The notes below the pieces were generated by a model that was not told where the DNA came from, made no database searches, and saw only the letters and a list, made by a program, of their open reading frames with translations. DNA of 64,000 nt from Mesaphorura yosii (Eukaryota; Arthropoda; Collembola; Poduromorpha; Tullbergiidae), in NCBI GenBank assembly GCA_009869945.1, contig WIXG01000270.1, positions 46,919 to 110,918 of the forward strand, written 5' to 3'. The position numbers and the translations under genes were made by a program. This document shows positions 10,349 through 22,618 of this stretch, piece by piece (position 1 is the stretch's first letter; each line of letters starts with the position of its first letter).

Positions 10349-13300
10349 ATGTTGGCCAGCGTGCACGCAGTGACTTTTCCTCCTCCAATTCCGCCCAAAT
10401 CGAAAACTCTGCTGGAGAAGTATCGCGAGCGAGGCAGAGGCAAGCTGCACTACGAAAATGTACCGGCGAATGCTTCCAACATGGACCCGCACCGCAGTTG
10501 CGGTGAGAAAAGTGAGACTCTGGTTCCAGTTTATGATGTTGTCCAGTTCAGGACTCAACGGATTCACGAACGTGAGCGAAATCAGAATCTCATTGCCGAC
10601 GGAGATCAGGTCGTCAAAAGTCAGCATCAGCGGGTTCGGCTGCAAGACGAACTTGAATCTGTCCTAAAGTCGAAGCGTGAAATCGATTTCGGAGAATGCG
10701 GACGCGGAAACCGAACGATACTCGAAATAGAACGCGAGGAGAGAATCGAGATGATAGAGACACAGATGGAGACCGTAATCGTCGATGTGCAAGTTCATTG
10801 CCCGGTTATGGCTCCAAGTAAACAGCTTGGACGTGAACTAGAACTTGGCAAACGACACGAGACGGAGTTGGCACGCGATAAACCGGAAGACGAGCAACCC
10901 AACGCCGATACCGCTCCGCCGAGTCCATATCGAAGATCCGCAACTCGTGCTGGTACCTCTCTAAAAAATTCACGCAATTCGGATCCCGCGGACGAAGATT
11001 TGATTACGGAAGCCGAAATCAACCGGATTCTTGAGCGTGAAGAAGACAGTGAAATAACAGGCACCGAAGAAAAGTGCCCGATTCCGAGTCCGCGAAGAAG
11101 AAATCGCGACCGTGATCGGAGTCCAACAAAAAGCCCAAGTCCGAATAAGGAAGTTACATTTCAAAATTGTCCGGCTTCCGTAGAAGAAAAAGAGATTCTA
11201 TTAGAAGGAGGAGAAGGCCACATGGAGCCAGTTGGAAAGTCAGAGACGCCTGAGCAGGACTCTCAAATGAAGATTCACCACGTCATCAATTTGCCACCGC
11301 GCAAGATTCAGTTTATTCAGAAACGTCGGCGGAGGAGGAAGACGGAAGATTTGTCCTACCAGAAATCGGCGCGCCTGAGTCAGCTGATGATGGCGGAGTA
11401 CAAGACGGCTGATCACCGCCAGCCGTGCCTGCAGCTGCGGCGAGCAACGATTGACGTCACTGCGGGCACCGACTCCAAGAGTGGGAGGGCACGAAATTCA
11501 AAGCTTGGCTTCGGCGTGGGAACCGCCGGCCGAAATATGCGTCGAAGAATCGAAGCATGGTATCAGCGCCGCGTCAAAGACCCGATCATGGAGCAGATAA
11601 ACTCCGGAGAGGCGGTGTTGCTGGATGGCATTCATAAACTGCAGAAGCCTTTTCATTTCCGTTGTGGGTGTGGGCCGAAGTGGATTCGGGCACGTGGCGT
11701 TGCGAAGATCACTCAGGCCGACGGCCACGCCCCAGACGCGGGCGCTGGGAAAGGGAGCCTTGACCCTCAGCTGACTGCGGCGTCGGGCTCCGTGTGCGCG
11801 CGATCAGGAACCGAGTCGCAGTGTGGCTTCAGTGAAGTGGAGCTGAATAGCAGGTGTGCGAGCAGCAGTGCGAATGACTTGGACCAAGAGCACGAGCAGC
11901 ACGAAGACGGTGGAGACGGTGATCAGGTGGAACAGGTGCGAGATCGTGCTCAAGAAACTGCTCAGGTGAGTAATTAATTTATGATTGCCTCTTACACTTT
12001 TACCGTTTCTGTTTGTCACACTCTGTCAATTACACTATCAATTATTACACGCGCGGGGGTTAATCAAAGGTGCCGACCGACGTCACGCCACGCTTGAATT
12101 CAGCTGCCGGAAGATGACGAAGGAATTCAGACATTCGGCATTCAAGCTACGGAGAGGCGTGGCCAAGAAGTTCATAAAGTTTGTGTCGCCGGACTGCACT
12201 GCAATTTCACGCGTGCATGTGCCCAAATAATTATCGAACGAGTTACGGGCGCTTCGTCGTGCAAGTGTGATTAATATTATTATTGTGAATTGAATGATTC
12301 CAAATTCCTCCGTGTCGGTAATGATCTCTGGCCCGCCTCGCCTAGCTGCGTGGCTGTACTGCAATTACTCGGCTTCAAGAAAGTCTTGGAGATCATTTTG
12401 AGAAGATCGTCTCTTGAGTTTTGAGCTCATGAGAGGTTGCATGGCTTGGTAGCTGGCGTGGCGTGCTGCTTGAACACGAACACGAAGAAAATGAAATCTG
12501 GCATTTATCCTCAAGTTCATCATCATTTTCATCATCCATCTTGAAACACTTCAACTTGGCGACAGCCTCAAGTGTCTGGGTCGCTTTTTCTACGCATCAG
12601 GCATTAAACCATGCAATTCACAATTCGCTATTCGCAAAGTTTCCGCGACGTGTCTGTGTTCGCATCGCTTGACAATTTAAGAATAGGAAAAAGGCTTCAA
12701 CGCTTCAACACAATAGAAAATGATTTTAACCTTGGCAAATGTTACGCAATATTAGATTTGGTTTTGGATCTTAGTCCAGACTCTTCCAGCCAGATAATTT
12801 CGGGCTTGCCTGTCTGAATTACGTCTTGGCATTGTTCGTTTGGCTTATTCGCACATTCGCAGGCGAGGCCGCCGCGTCGTACTTTGCATCTTGCATCTCG
12901 CTGTGAGCTTGCCAATTAAATTCAAGTCTCGTTAACTTGTTTCCCTGCGAGCGATGCAGTAATGCGGCTTCTGTGCTGTGCTGTACTGCAATTAAATGAT
13001 TTACATTTTATCACCGCATTTGTTTTAAGGGTTGGCAGCCTATTGCAGCAGAATAAAATCTGCATATGTTAAAAGTTCATTGTGCAATGATCTGGTTGCG
13101 ATTGGCGATTTCCCACATTGCTTTGACTGTATGACAGCATTTTGATGTTGTCTGCAATTTATTGATCATCTTTCGCTGGTCGCTGTTATCTGTGCTCATT
13201 TACTTCGCCTGCGCCTTGTGTTTCATTAACTTGATCTTGACTTGGCCGGCCGCAATAGCACTGTAATAATTGAGTGTGCCGTCAGTGCCTCAGTCAAGGC

Positions 13301-16300
13301 ATGTAACAATGCCAGAACGTATGGCTTACACATATGCGTATAACAACAATCAACTCGGGTTTCTTTACTTCTTTCCTCGTCTCGTCAGCATCTCACAGAG
13401 CCTTCACCCCAACAACAATCCAAGTAACAATGCAATGGCAGGCAGGCGACTGCGGCAATGCAATGGTATTTTTTTGTAGGTTATGCCAGCAGCCGTGTCC
13501 GTAGCGTAGCCTGCTTGTCCCCATTTCGTATTTCCTAACCCCCTGCAATCATAAACACCAAACAGCAACAGCATTGAAGCTTTAATGCTAAAGTTAATAC
13601 GCGATTTCCTTCGTATTTCGTATTCGTTTCTCACCTGCACTGAGCTGCGCTCTGCCTTGAACATCACCCGTATGAATTATGAAGCACCAGAATGAGTTTA
13701 TCTTCAACTAAGCCAAGTACACACAGCACAGCACCACAACACGTCGAACACGCGAGTGCGTTGAAATCGGTCGGAAATTTAGCATAATACAAGTCAAGAC
13801 ACTTGGCTAATTATGCAGTGTGAATTGTGAATTGTGAATTGAGAATTGTGAATATTCACAAACTGCAAGCTCGAGCACAAGCAGAGAACCATCGTGCCAC
13901 ATTCTGCTCTAGTTTCATCTCAGAAAGACAATACAGCCTGCTTTGCAATCTGCATAAACTTCCTTAAAGTCGCCACTCGTAAATGGAGTGTTAGTTTTCG
14001 TGGTGCTGCATTAAGTTGGTTCTCACTAATGCTAACAACTGAATTAAAATTCTAAAGACAAAAGCTCGGGTTTGTGAATTACGAATTGCCAAGTACATAA
14101 AGTCATTAAAGTGTTCGCTCGCTCGCTTGAGGAAGAGAACTTTCGTGCTCGTGCTGTTGTTACTGTTCTGTTCTGGTCTTTCGGTCATCCGAGTGACATT
14201 GATGACGATAACAACGTTACGAGAGTTAACAAAGTGTGAATTTCTTTCTGCCCCTGTGCTCATCGCCTGCCTGCCTGTTGATGATCATCGTCCAGTCGTT
14301 TCGAAATACGTCCCACACAGCGGCAAAGCAAAGCACCGAGGCCGAGCATTATTAAGAGATTTTGTGAAGAGTGAACAGTTAAAAGAAGATTTCACCGTTA
14401 AGCCGAGCAGCGAGCAGTAAACACGAAAAGGGAAGAAATACCAGTCGAGATCCACTCCGAATGCTCAATTATGGTCAGCACTGTCAATAGCGAGAGCAGG
14501 ATTTATTAGCGCACAAAGGAAGAGTTAATTCAAAGACCTTGGACACCCAATCCTGCCTTGTGTGCAGTGTCTGCCTGCCCTCTTCATTGAACCAATTGCC
14601 AATTGCCCGTCGTCGTCGTGCACTCACCCGAGCCGACCATCGCGCAATTGGCAATTAAGGAAACTCTCCACGCTCAATTCAGTTCACATTCCCCGTCGCA
14701 GAGCAGTGCAAAAGTGCAAAAACCCATTTTCGCGAGTCCAAATGCGAAGAATCTTCGGTGCGGTTGCATTTCATACCTGAGAAAGTGTGGGAGAGAAGTT
14801 TTGGCATTGTGAGAAAAGGTCACCTCTGAAGAAGTTGCTGTTGCTTATTCTTCGTAATCGCCGTTTTTGGAGTTTTTATTCTCGTGTAGTCATTGACCGT
14901 TCAATTAAGCATCAAGCAGTGCAGTGGCCAGTGGACATTGTTGCAAGGTTGCAGGCTCGCATTGTCATTGTTTTGGTGTCATTTCAGTCGTGGCTGTGAT
15001 CGTGGCACGACTCGTGCGTGATTTTGTCACATTCCGATTTCGACACGAGACGCGGACGCTGTGTTGTGAGAATCGCATGACTCGCCGTTTGCTTGGCTTG
15101 GCCTGACGTTCACGTTTTTGTTCCTGTGAGCTGTGCAGTGCTGTAATTAATAATTGGATTATATTTCTTGTGTAATCAGTGCTGTGCTGTGCTTCGACTG
15201 TGAATTGATATCTCATTTACAGACTAATCAGTGCAGAACTAGCAGAACTGCAACAGTTAGAAGTGAGACTGAAAGTATTACAATCACAACAGGCACTGAC
15301 AATTGGGCAATTAGAATTGGATTATAAGCAAACAAGGCCGACTTGAATCGAGAATTAATTCATTTCCTAGAAATTGAGCTACGCGCCGTAGTTCATCGAA
15401 TGAATGACGATCGAAAGATTGAATTGAGCGACAGGGCAATTAAAAGCAAAAAGCGAATCAATTCTACAGTGCAAGTTTGCATATCCGAAAATGTCACGTG
15501 AAAAGAAGGTTACGTTGCGACGAATCAAGTCTACGCAGGTAAAAGCTCCGGCGTCAAAGCAAAAGCGCCTATTAATTAATATGTAAGAGCCAAACCAAGC
15601 CGAAGTCTTGTCGTCAAATGTAAAGCCAAGAACAATATTAAGCAATTTTTGAAAGTGAAGTAAATGGATCGATTTTCCTCTCACAAGTGCAAGCGCGTTA
15701 AAATAATGCGTTATTAATGAAGCGTGATGCGGAGTAAATCAAAATCAGCTTGCGTATAATGTAATTCAAGGTGGCTGGCCGCAAATGCACGAAATGCGAG
15801 CAATTTACGTGAAAGGGACATTTACTTTACAGTTTGCCTCTTTCGCCGTCACCGTCGGTCGCTCGAAAGTGGAACAACGCGCGTGCGGTGCAGTACAAGA
15901 AAATTACTGTGCGTAATACTAAAACTTGAAGTTGAAAATGTCATGTCTGTCATGTAGAAAGAGCAAGGGTCATCTTAATTGCTGGGCTGAAATAACAAGA
16001 CATGGTACAGTATGGGAAGGACAAGAAACAAATCGTGAAATTATAATTTACGATCCCACGGAAAAGTTGTGGGCTAGAAAGAAAAAGCATGCGGGCAAGC
16101 AATTCTGGGTTTTAATCCACATTTCTGAAATCTGTTGCAGGGCCAGAATGAATTCGAGGACCTTCGAAAACTCGTCAAGCAGGGTGGAGATTTCTGCAAG
16201 GATTTGTCGTCGGTTTTGCAGGAGAGGTAAGAAATTGTCAAATATTGAAGATACAAAGACGTAGCCGCCAATCCTCACTCGATTCTAATTTTAACTTTAT

Positions 16301-19300
16301 CCTTCTCGCATTGTCGCATTGCAATGCAAATGCAAGTTTTTAATTACGCATTGTCTTGTAGCAATGGCAAGCACAACTGATAATTAACATTACGGTACAT
16401 CTTAACGGCCACACAGCGCATTTCCATTTCTCTCGTACTTGTTCTCAATTACACCGTGCGTGTTTTGTATTTGATTTTAGGTCAGAATTGGAATCTCAGT
16501 ACGCGAAGGGGTTGTCCAAACTCTCGGTGAAGCTGCTGAAAGCCTCAAAGGAAGCCACGGGCTCGGTCGCTCATGCGTGGCAAGCGGTGGCCGTCCAAAT
16601 TGATACACAGGCTGAGCTGCACAGGTGAGATGCACAGGCACAAAGACACTTCCGTTCTTTTGATGCCACAAGCAACTCGCAATTCGCAAAATTGTGCACG
16701 AATTTTTTGCTGGCTTCGCTTGGCGATTGTTTACCAAACACAAGGCAATACGAAATGTGGATATCAATGAAAATGATGCGATGGGGATAAAATAAAATGA
16801 TCTCTGCAATGATTCATTGCAGGGCACAATCGCACCAGTTTCATTTTCAGTCTGTCAGAGTTTTAGTTTGTTAATTATCAAGTTAATCGTCGGGTCCATG
16901 ATTCATGATGCAATGCAATGCGAGGCTGAGGGAGAGAGTTGAAGGTTAGCCATCCATTCCTTTCATCTTTCATGGGAAGGATGCATGCTCTATTTTTGGA
17001 ATCAACAAACTGCACACACGCACAAAGTAAAATAAACAGTTTTCTTTTCTGGTGCGTCGCGTACCGCGCGTTTCCGTCAATAAAGATCTATACGAAGCGC
17101 AGCGTGTCCACATGTGCGAGAGATTCTGCCCAAGACAAAAATAGAAACTGACGAGACATCCTTTCGGAAACAAATAAATTAGGCGTAAAGTCTTCAAATA
17201 AATTACGAAGAGTAAGCAATGCAAGAGTCGTTATTTTAAAGACTCGGGCAGCGTACGTACTTGTTTTCCTTTTCCTGGCACTTTCATAAATCTGCACGGC
17301 TTTTGAGAGCAGGCAACTAATTAAGACGAGGCGACGATGAGTGTTTACTCAACACGGTAATAATGAACTTAACAACAATTCACATTTTCTCTCACCTTTG
17401 CTTGTCATTCACATGGCTCATGGGTCGTGTATTCGTATTTGCTTTGTAAGTATATTTAACTACTACAAAATACGATTTTATGAACTTTAAGAAAGTGGGA
17501 CGAGAAGTTTGACATCCCAGCTTTGGTTATTTTCCACGTCTGGCTTTAAACGCATTTTCTTGTCAACGCTCGCTTCCGTGATTTATTCATTTAACGTACT
17601 GAACGTATTTCATGACAAACGACAAGTATGTTGACTCCGACCTATGCTTTTATGGGCGCTAATGCTAATTAACTGTATTTTAATTGGAATTTTATTCTGG
17701 ACCGACAACCGATTCGACGAAGCAGGAAATGTGCCGCATCATAGCAGCCGAATTGGTGTTGTTGTTGAATCATTTTCGCCTTTACAGGCAAAAAGTGTAG
17801 GATTCTGTTTCATGGCCAAGTGTCAAGTACCTCGCTTAAACTCAACTCACAACTCCCTCGTTGCGTGGCAGGCCAAATATGGGCTTGTGCATTAATTCAG
17901 CTGAGGCAGAGTATTACAGAATTACATTTTTCATTCTTGCAAATACAAATATGCATTGCAATTGAAGAAACAAAATCGAGCCATTAATACGTAACACACT
18001 GGCGTACCAATAAAGTCATTTATGTAGGAGGAACTTCAATGCTCTATGACTTGGCTTGACTTGGCTCGTGGCTCATGACTCGATTTGGAACTCGGCTCGG
18101 CATTTAAGAAGGAATTTTGGCTATTTGTTGGCTCTGATTGTGATCTGTCATTGAGAATCTGAACAAAAGAATTCCTGTGGTCCGTAATGCTCATATTCTT
18201 TAGGCTGTTTGTTTCCATTTCCAAAATCAAAGACCAATGAACCAAACTCAAAAGCAAATGCAGATGCAGTAATTTAGCGTTATGCATTATTTACACTTCA
18301 CCTCGATGAAACGATTAAATTCGCATTCGAATTCGCGCTAATGCAATGCACTTTGTACCCATTTTTAATTAAATACGGTAGTTTAGCAATTTCGCATGTA
18401 AGATTTTCACATTCGAGACTACATGCACAACAAACAGGAAAATGGGAAAAGAGAGTGCAAGTTCATTCATTCAGAGCTCACCTGCTGACAATCGTATAAT
18501 CTCATTGTTGCTTTGCAGTATTTGCATAAGCAATGAACAATTGTGCGAAAACGAAGACGCGACGCGGCATTGGCATTGCATTAGAAATCCTGCTTTTGTA
18601 CAAAATTCTGCACTTGTTTTGTGTCGTTTTGTGTTTGTTTTGTGATTTATTCCGTTTTCTGATTTCATTTCGCGTTTCACACTCAAATCTTTCATTACCA
18701 TTTCGTATTATCACATTTTCTATTTTCCCATCGCGCACTACGCTTGATCGTGTAATTGTCACGTGCTGCAATTGTTGACATGAGCGCTTAACCCGAAATT
18801 AGCAACTAAACGCGAAAGGTGAACGAACGGACTGATGAGAAATTTTTGCGAGTTAACCAAAAAATTACCGCAATTAGTCGATCGCTCGCGTGAAGACGCA
18901 GAAATGAAATATTCCAATGGGAAAAATTCCCATGACTTATTTTGAATCTTTATACGTATTTCAGGCTTTGGTCGACGGCTCTTCTCGACGAGATCGCCAA
19001 ACCATTGCGAAATTCAACAGAAACCCAGCACAAAATCCGGAAGTCGGTTGAGACGCTCGTGGAAAAAACGACTCGGAATCTGGCGGAATGGCGCACGGCG
19101 GAGACGAAAGCCAAGCGGCAGTGCTTCTCCAACTCGAAGGAGTTTGAGAAGCTGCAGGAGAGCAGCGCGAGTGCGGGACTTATCGTGAGCTCGACTGGCA
19201 ACAACAGCCTGACGCTGGCGCTGCCAAATGCGAACCACAACGGAACCGCGTCGGCTATGAGCAACCACAGCGTGCTGGCCGAAGTCCGAGCGAGGTCCCG

Positions 19301-21034
19301 CATCCTGAGCGTGCCCCATCAAAATGAGAAGGACCCCCTGAAGGTAAAGGCAAAGGCAAAGGTGGTCCGACCAAATTTAATGCCTCTCTTCTCGGTCGGC
19401 CCAAAAAAGGAGCAAAGAGTAAATACAAGTCAAGAGATCATTTCCGTTTATCATCACGAGAACGGAAATGCACACAAATAACTTGTACTCAATTAGAGTG
19501 CACGGTTCGTTAACTTAAATGCCGAGTTTGAATTTGTTTCCGTCCTGCTGCATTCTGAATTGACAGAATGGCATAAAGTGCAAATTGTAGAAGCATGTTT
19601 TTGTTATTTAAGAAATGAAAGTATGCAAAAGTACGCAAATTAGGCAATAAATTCCATAACTCTTGTTGTCATTGATTGATGGCTTTTCTGATCTTTGCAG
19701 CTGGAAACTAAGAGACGAAAGGCTGAAGAAGCTGTTCGACGAGCTGACATTGAGTACTACACTTTTTGTGTACGAGCGGAACGAGCCAGGTACGAAAACC
19801 TTTCTGATTGAGATTAAGAACACAGTGGAAATGGTCGCAATCTAATTTATTGGCTCTTATCGCAGACTTGAATGGGAAGGCTCAATCCGGAACGGTAGCA
19901 CATGCTTGCGCACTCTCGAAGAAGAAAAGCTGCTCCTCTTGAAGGAGCTGGCCCTGAAGTACTTCCAACACTTTAACGAATTCATTCCGAAGCTCGTGCG
20001 CAGTGCCGAGAGCCTGGAAGAACCAATTCGCAATCAAGACATTCACCAGGACATGCACAAAATCACGGATATTCGCCGCCATGCCGGAGTGGAGCAGCTA
20101 ATGCCAGACTTTTACGCTGAGGACACGTCGAACCTGATGCAAAAGGAACGGAGGATGGAGGCGCTCCAGAAATTCGTTTATCTCATCAAACAAGACTTGG
20201 ACCGCGAGAGAAAGGGCTCTGTGGGCATCGAGAACCTCGCCAGAGCAATTGCTGAGGCTACAAAAGTAGACAATGCGCACCATGACATCTCTGACAAGGT
20301 GTACTACATGAAGTCCATGCTGCTGTATTTGGAGGGAGCTCGCTACAAGATTGAGAACGCCCTCGCGGACTTGGAAGGAAGGCAACGGAGCAATAACCCG
20401 ATTACACAGTACATGCGATATCAGCGCGATAAGCAGGGGCTGCCACAGACAATTCTGAAGGTCCCCTCCTGGGCAAGAGACGAGTGCATCAGCTCCTGCG
20501 CGACCGCCACAAGTAGCGACTCCGTGGGCAGTGACTCGCCTGACTGGCACGAGTGCGAGCGCGATCGTGGTGCTGCGGATGGAACGTCCAAGATCCATGA
20601 TACCGACTTTGAAGGTAACGCTTGTGCAGACTGGAATTTACACTTGAATTGGGCTATTGGGTTTGATTCATTTGATTTATCTTCCTAATTGTTTAGATGA
20701 ATTTTCGAGCGAAGGCTCTGGTGACCACATTGAGGAAGTGTTCGAGGAGGTCACAAAAGCATCCAACCTAGCCAACGTTCCTTCCATTGGTCGCTGCCGA
20801 GTCATTTACGACTACGAGTCAAACATGTTTGATGAACTCACCATTCGGACGGGAGAAGTCATTAACGTGCACGATAAGCAAGAGGACGGCTGGTGGCTGG
20901 GCGAGCTAAACGGAGTCATCGGCATATTTCCAGCTACTTATGTGGAAGAAGTTGGCAAAGACGAAGGCGCGGTCACTGCGGTTCTGGAAAAACCAATTCA
21001 GTTAGAAGAAATTCAAGCTGCTTCTCAAGAATGA
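10349..21034 (+). CDS. NOSTRIN: Nostrin-like F-BAR/SH3 adaptor with long N-terminal extension
   Basis: Nostrin proteins bend membranes with an F-BAR domain and recruit dynamin, N-WASP or eNOS through SH3 in endocytic trafficking. Exons are 10349-11965 (539 codons), 16141-16226, 16481-16624, 18965-19343, 19701-19789, 19866-20614 and 20697-21034, together 1133 residues. The F-BAR core starts at exon 2 (DLRKLVKQGGDFCKDLSSVL, then YAKGLSKLSVKL). It is interrupted by a Ser/Asn/Ala-rich insert at residues about 683-738. An HR1-like helical region (MQKERRMEALQKFVYLIKQD) and the SH3 domain at about 1053-1107 (RVIYDYESNMFDELTIRTGE, DGWWLGELNGVIGIFPATYV) follow. The F-BAR to SH3 part is certain. Joining the 539-residue exon rests on matching phase 0 at donor CAG|GTGAGT and on the absence of any other ending for that frame. 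It carries a proline motif (FPPPIPPKS) and charged repeats. Confidence 0.85.
13819..13859 (+). repeat. Imperfect tandem repeat of a 7-mer (GTGAATT)
   Basis: Four to five consecutive GTGAATT-type units, one with an A/T change, ending in a small palindrome TGTGAATATTCACA. Intronic. Confidence 0.75.
15938..16009 (+). CDS. Candidate alternative first coding exon of Nostrin (short isoform)
   Basis: ATG followed by 24 codons (MSCLSCRKSKGHLNCW...). It ends at a possible donor ACA|GTATGG in phase 0, which would join in frame to the F-BAR exon at 16141. This would make a Nostrin of about 619 residues, closer to the usual animal length than the long form. The donor is weak and there is no expression evidence, so this is a proposal only. 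Confidence 0.25.
16625..18964 (+). other. Nostrin intron 3 (2.3 kb)
   Basis: AT-rich intron inside the F-BAR coding region. It contains a copy of the nonamer GCAATGCAA at 16910. The open frames in it show no coding signature. Confidence 0.5.
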
Positions 21035-21145
21035 ACTAATTAATCAATTAGGATCGCTTTAACTTCATGCTTCGCAGTGTAGGGCCATCGCTTTATGTAC
21101 AGTACAACCACAAATAATGTAATGCAATTAATTCTGGTTTCGTGA

Positions 21146-21151
21146 AAATAA
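21146..21151 (+). terminator. Poly(A) signal of Nostrin
   Basis: AATAAA 111 nt after the Nostrin stop codon. It lies 24 nt from the oppositely oriented MRPS10 signal. Confidence 0.7.
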
Positions 21152-21175
21152 ACATAAATGAATTAAATACACGCA

Positions 21176-21181
21176 TTTATT
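21176..21181 (-). terminator. Poly(A) signal of MRPS10
   Basis: TTTATT on the plus strand, read as AATAAA, only 13 nt past the MRPS10 stop codon. This implies a 3' UTR of about 30-40 nt that overlaps the end of the Nostrin transcript. Confidence 0.7.
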
Positions 21182-21194
21182 CAAAGCCATTTAG

Positions 21195-22004
21195 CTATTC
21201 CACTTTGGCCATGGGCTTTACAAAATCAGGCAAAGGTAGAACTTCACACTTAGTCACTTTCAGGCCGACGCCTTCCGGAAGATTCCTCTGAATGTACTCT
21301 AGAAATGTGTCCGCCGTCGATCCCGTCAACTTGTGCAAATTAATGTAGCGATGATACGTCCGCACTTCGTAGTGGACTCGAGCTTTTTTGTGCACATGAG
21401 CGGATTTGTTCACGACGGTCAGATGCCGGCTGAATTTGATGGGCTGCCAAACTTTGCCAACTTGCAGCTGCAAATGACTCGCCGCGGTCAGCACGAACCA
21501 CTGGTAACTGTCCAGGACTGATTGCTCGTAGGCTAAGATTTCGAGTTCGATTGTCTTGTACAATTTGTCTGGTTTACCTTGGTCTTTCGCCGCTGTGGCC
21601 GGTTGAATCAGTATATCAGACGGTGGGTTTGACTCTGAAAGAAAAGAGGCACCCCTTAGCTTAATATACTTCTACCAAGGTAAAATTATTTCTATTTTGG
21701 CGAAGGACTCACGGGTTTCGTCAGTTGGGAGACCAGCCAGCGGTGTTACCGACGCAGGAGGTGCATTTGGAGACGGACTTTGTAAAGGTTGATTTGTCAG
21801 GAGCCTGTGGAGCGTCAAAATACGTAATTAGGCCTCTATCCAGATCCATAATAAAGGGGCCCGTCATCTTAGTGCTAAAGAATAGGTGATAGAAACAAAC
21901 CTTATCGGGCCAAGGCTTCTGCTGACTTTTGCACACGTGCGTAAGCCTCTCACATTCACAGTTACGGCTCCAGCAAGCCGTCCAATCTGCCACAAGGAAA
22001 TCAT
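21195..22004 (-). CDS. MRPS10: Mitochondrial small ribosomal subunit protein uS10m
   Basis: Component of the mitochondrial 28S subunit. Minus-strand exons are 22004-21901, 21804-21713 and 21634-21195, giving 211 residues. The N-terminus (MISLWQIGRLAGAVTVNVRG) is rich in Arg and lacks acidic residues, as expected of a mitochondrial presequence. The S10 fold is clear from ELEILAYEQSVLDSYQWF and VHYEVRTYHRYINLHKLTGS, followed by FLEYIQRNLPEGVGLKV. The first exon was placed from the splice phase and a good ATG rather than from the longer unrelated open frame overlapping it. It is convergent with Nostrin and divergent from SNAPC3. Confidence 0.93.
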
Positions 22005-22618
22005 GTCGCTCCAGGGGGCTCACTTGCACCTAATTAGTTCATTACTCGAAACCTAGTCACAACTCACACAACTAGTCACTGATTACGGAACTAACGAACT
22101 AAGGATGCAAATTCCTGCATGCAGGAGCACCAACCCCCATCAATATTGAAAAACTTTTCTGTTCCCGGTTCTTCTCTTTGCTCACTCGCAAGAAAAGAGA
22201 CGGCTCCAAGCTTTTCCGCTCTCGATCTCGCTTTTTGTACATTTCAATGCAAGCCAAATTCACATGAACGTTTGTCGCATTAGAATTTGGAAGCGTGGCG
22301 TGGCTGGTGTTTAGTGCGCTTTTGATGTTCGAAGCAATCGGTCTCGAGCGTGTCGTAATTCTATCGGATAAATTGTCGCGATATCAGCGAAAGTAGCCCA
22401 CTAGATAAGTCGAGTAGTTGAGGTGTTGCTTTGGGTTTCATTCAGTTCACACGACACGAAGGAGATTGATCAAGAAAAAAAATAAGGGATAAAGTAAGGT
22501 GAATTTAATTGATCAACATTTAATTAATCCTTGAAGCGGCGAAACACTACAGACTGACTGACTACTGACTCACTGTGTTTCGGTCATAGGCTAAGTACCA
22601 AGCTAAAGCTGTCACAAA
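22005..22618. promoter_or_regulatory. Shared MRPS10/SNAPC3 upstream region
   Basis: 614 bp between two divergent start codons. It contains one copy of the recurrent nonamer TGGCGTGGC at 22296-22304. No TATA box is placed well for either gene and no exon is visible. Confidence 0.45.

Larger units (their letters stand above)
11966..16140 (+). other. Nostrin intron 1 (4.2 kb), possible internal promoter
   Basis: No gene of another family is visible on either strand. It holds one copy of TGGCGTGGC (12454), one of GCAATGCAA (13455), a heptamer tandem repeat (13819-13859) and a GCCTGCC tract (14265). Its last part contains an alternative start exon candidate (15938-16009). Confidence 0.5.

Noticed and set aside
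12389..12401. 13-nt match to the core of the bantam microRNA (GAGATCATTTTGA)
   Set aside because: The first base and the 3' half differ and no flanking arm pairs with it to make a hairpin.
17644..17895. Open frame with hydrophobic start in Nostrin intron 3
   Set aside because: Looks like a signal peptide, but the rest has no Cys pattern, domain or usable donor, and codon use is AT-driven.
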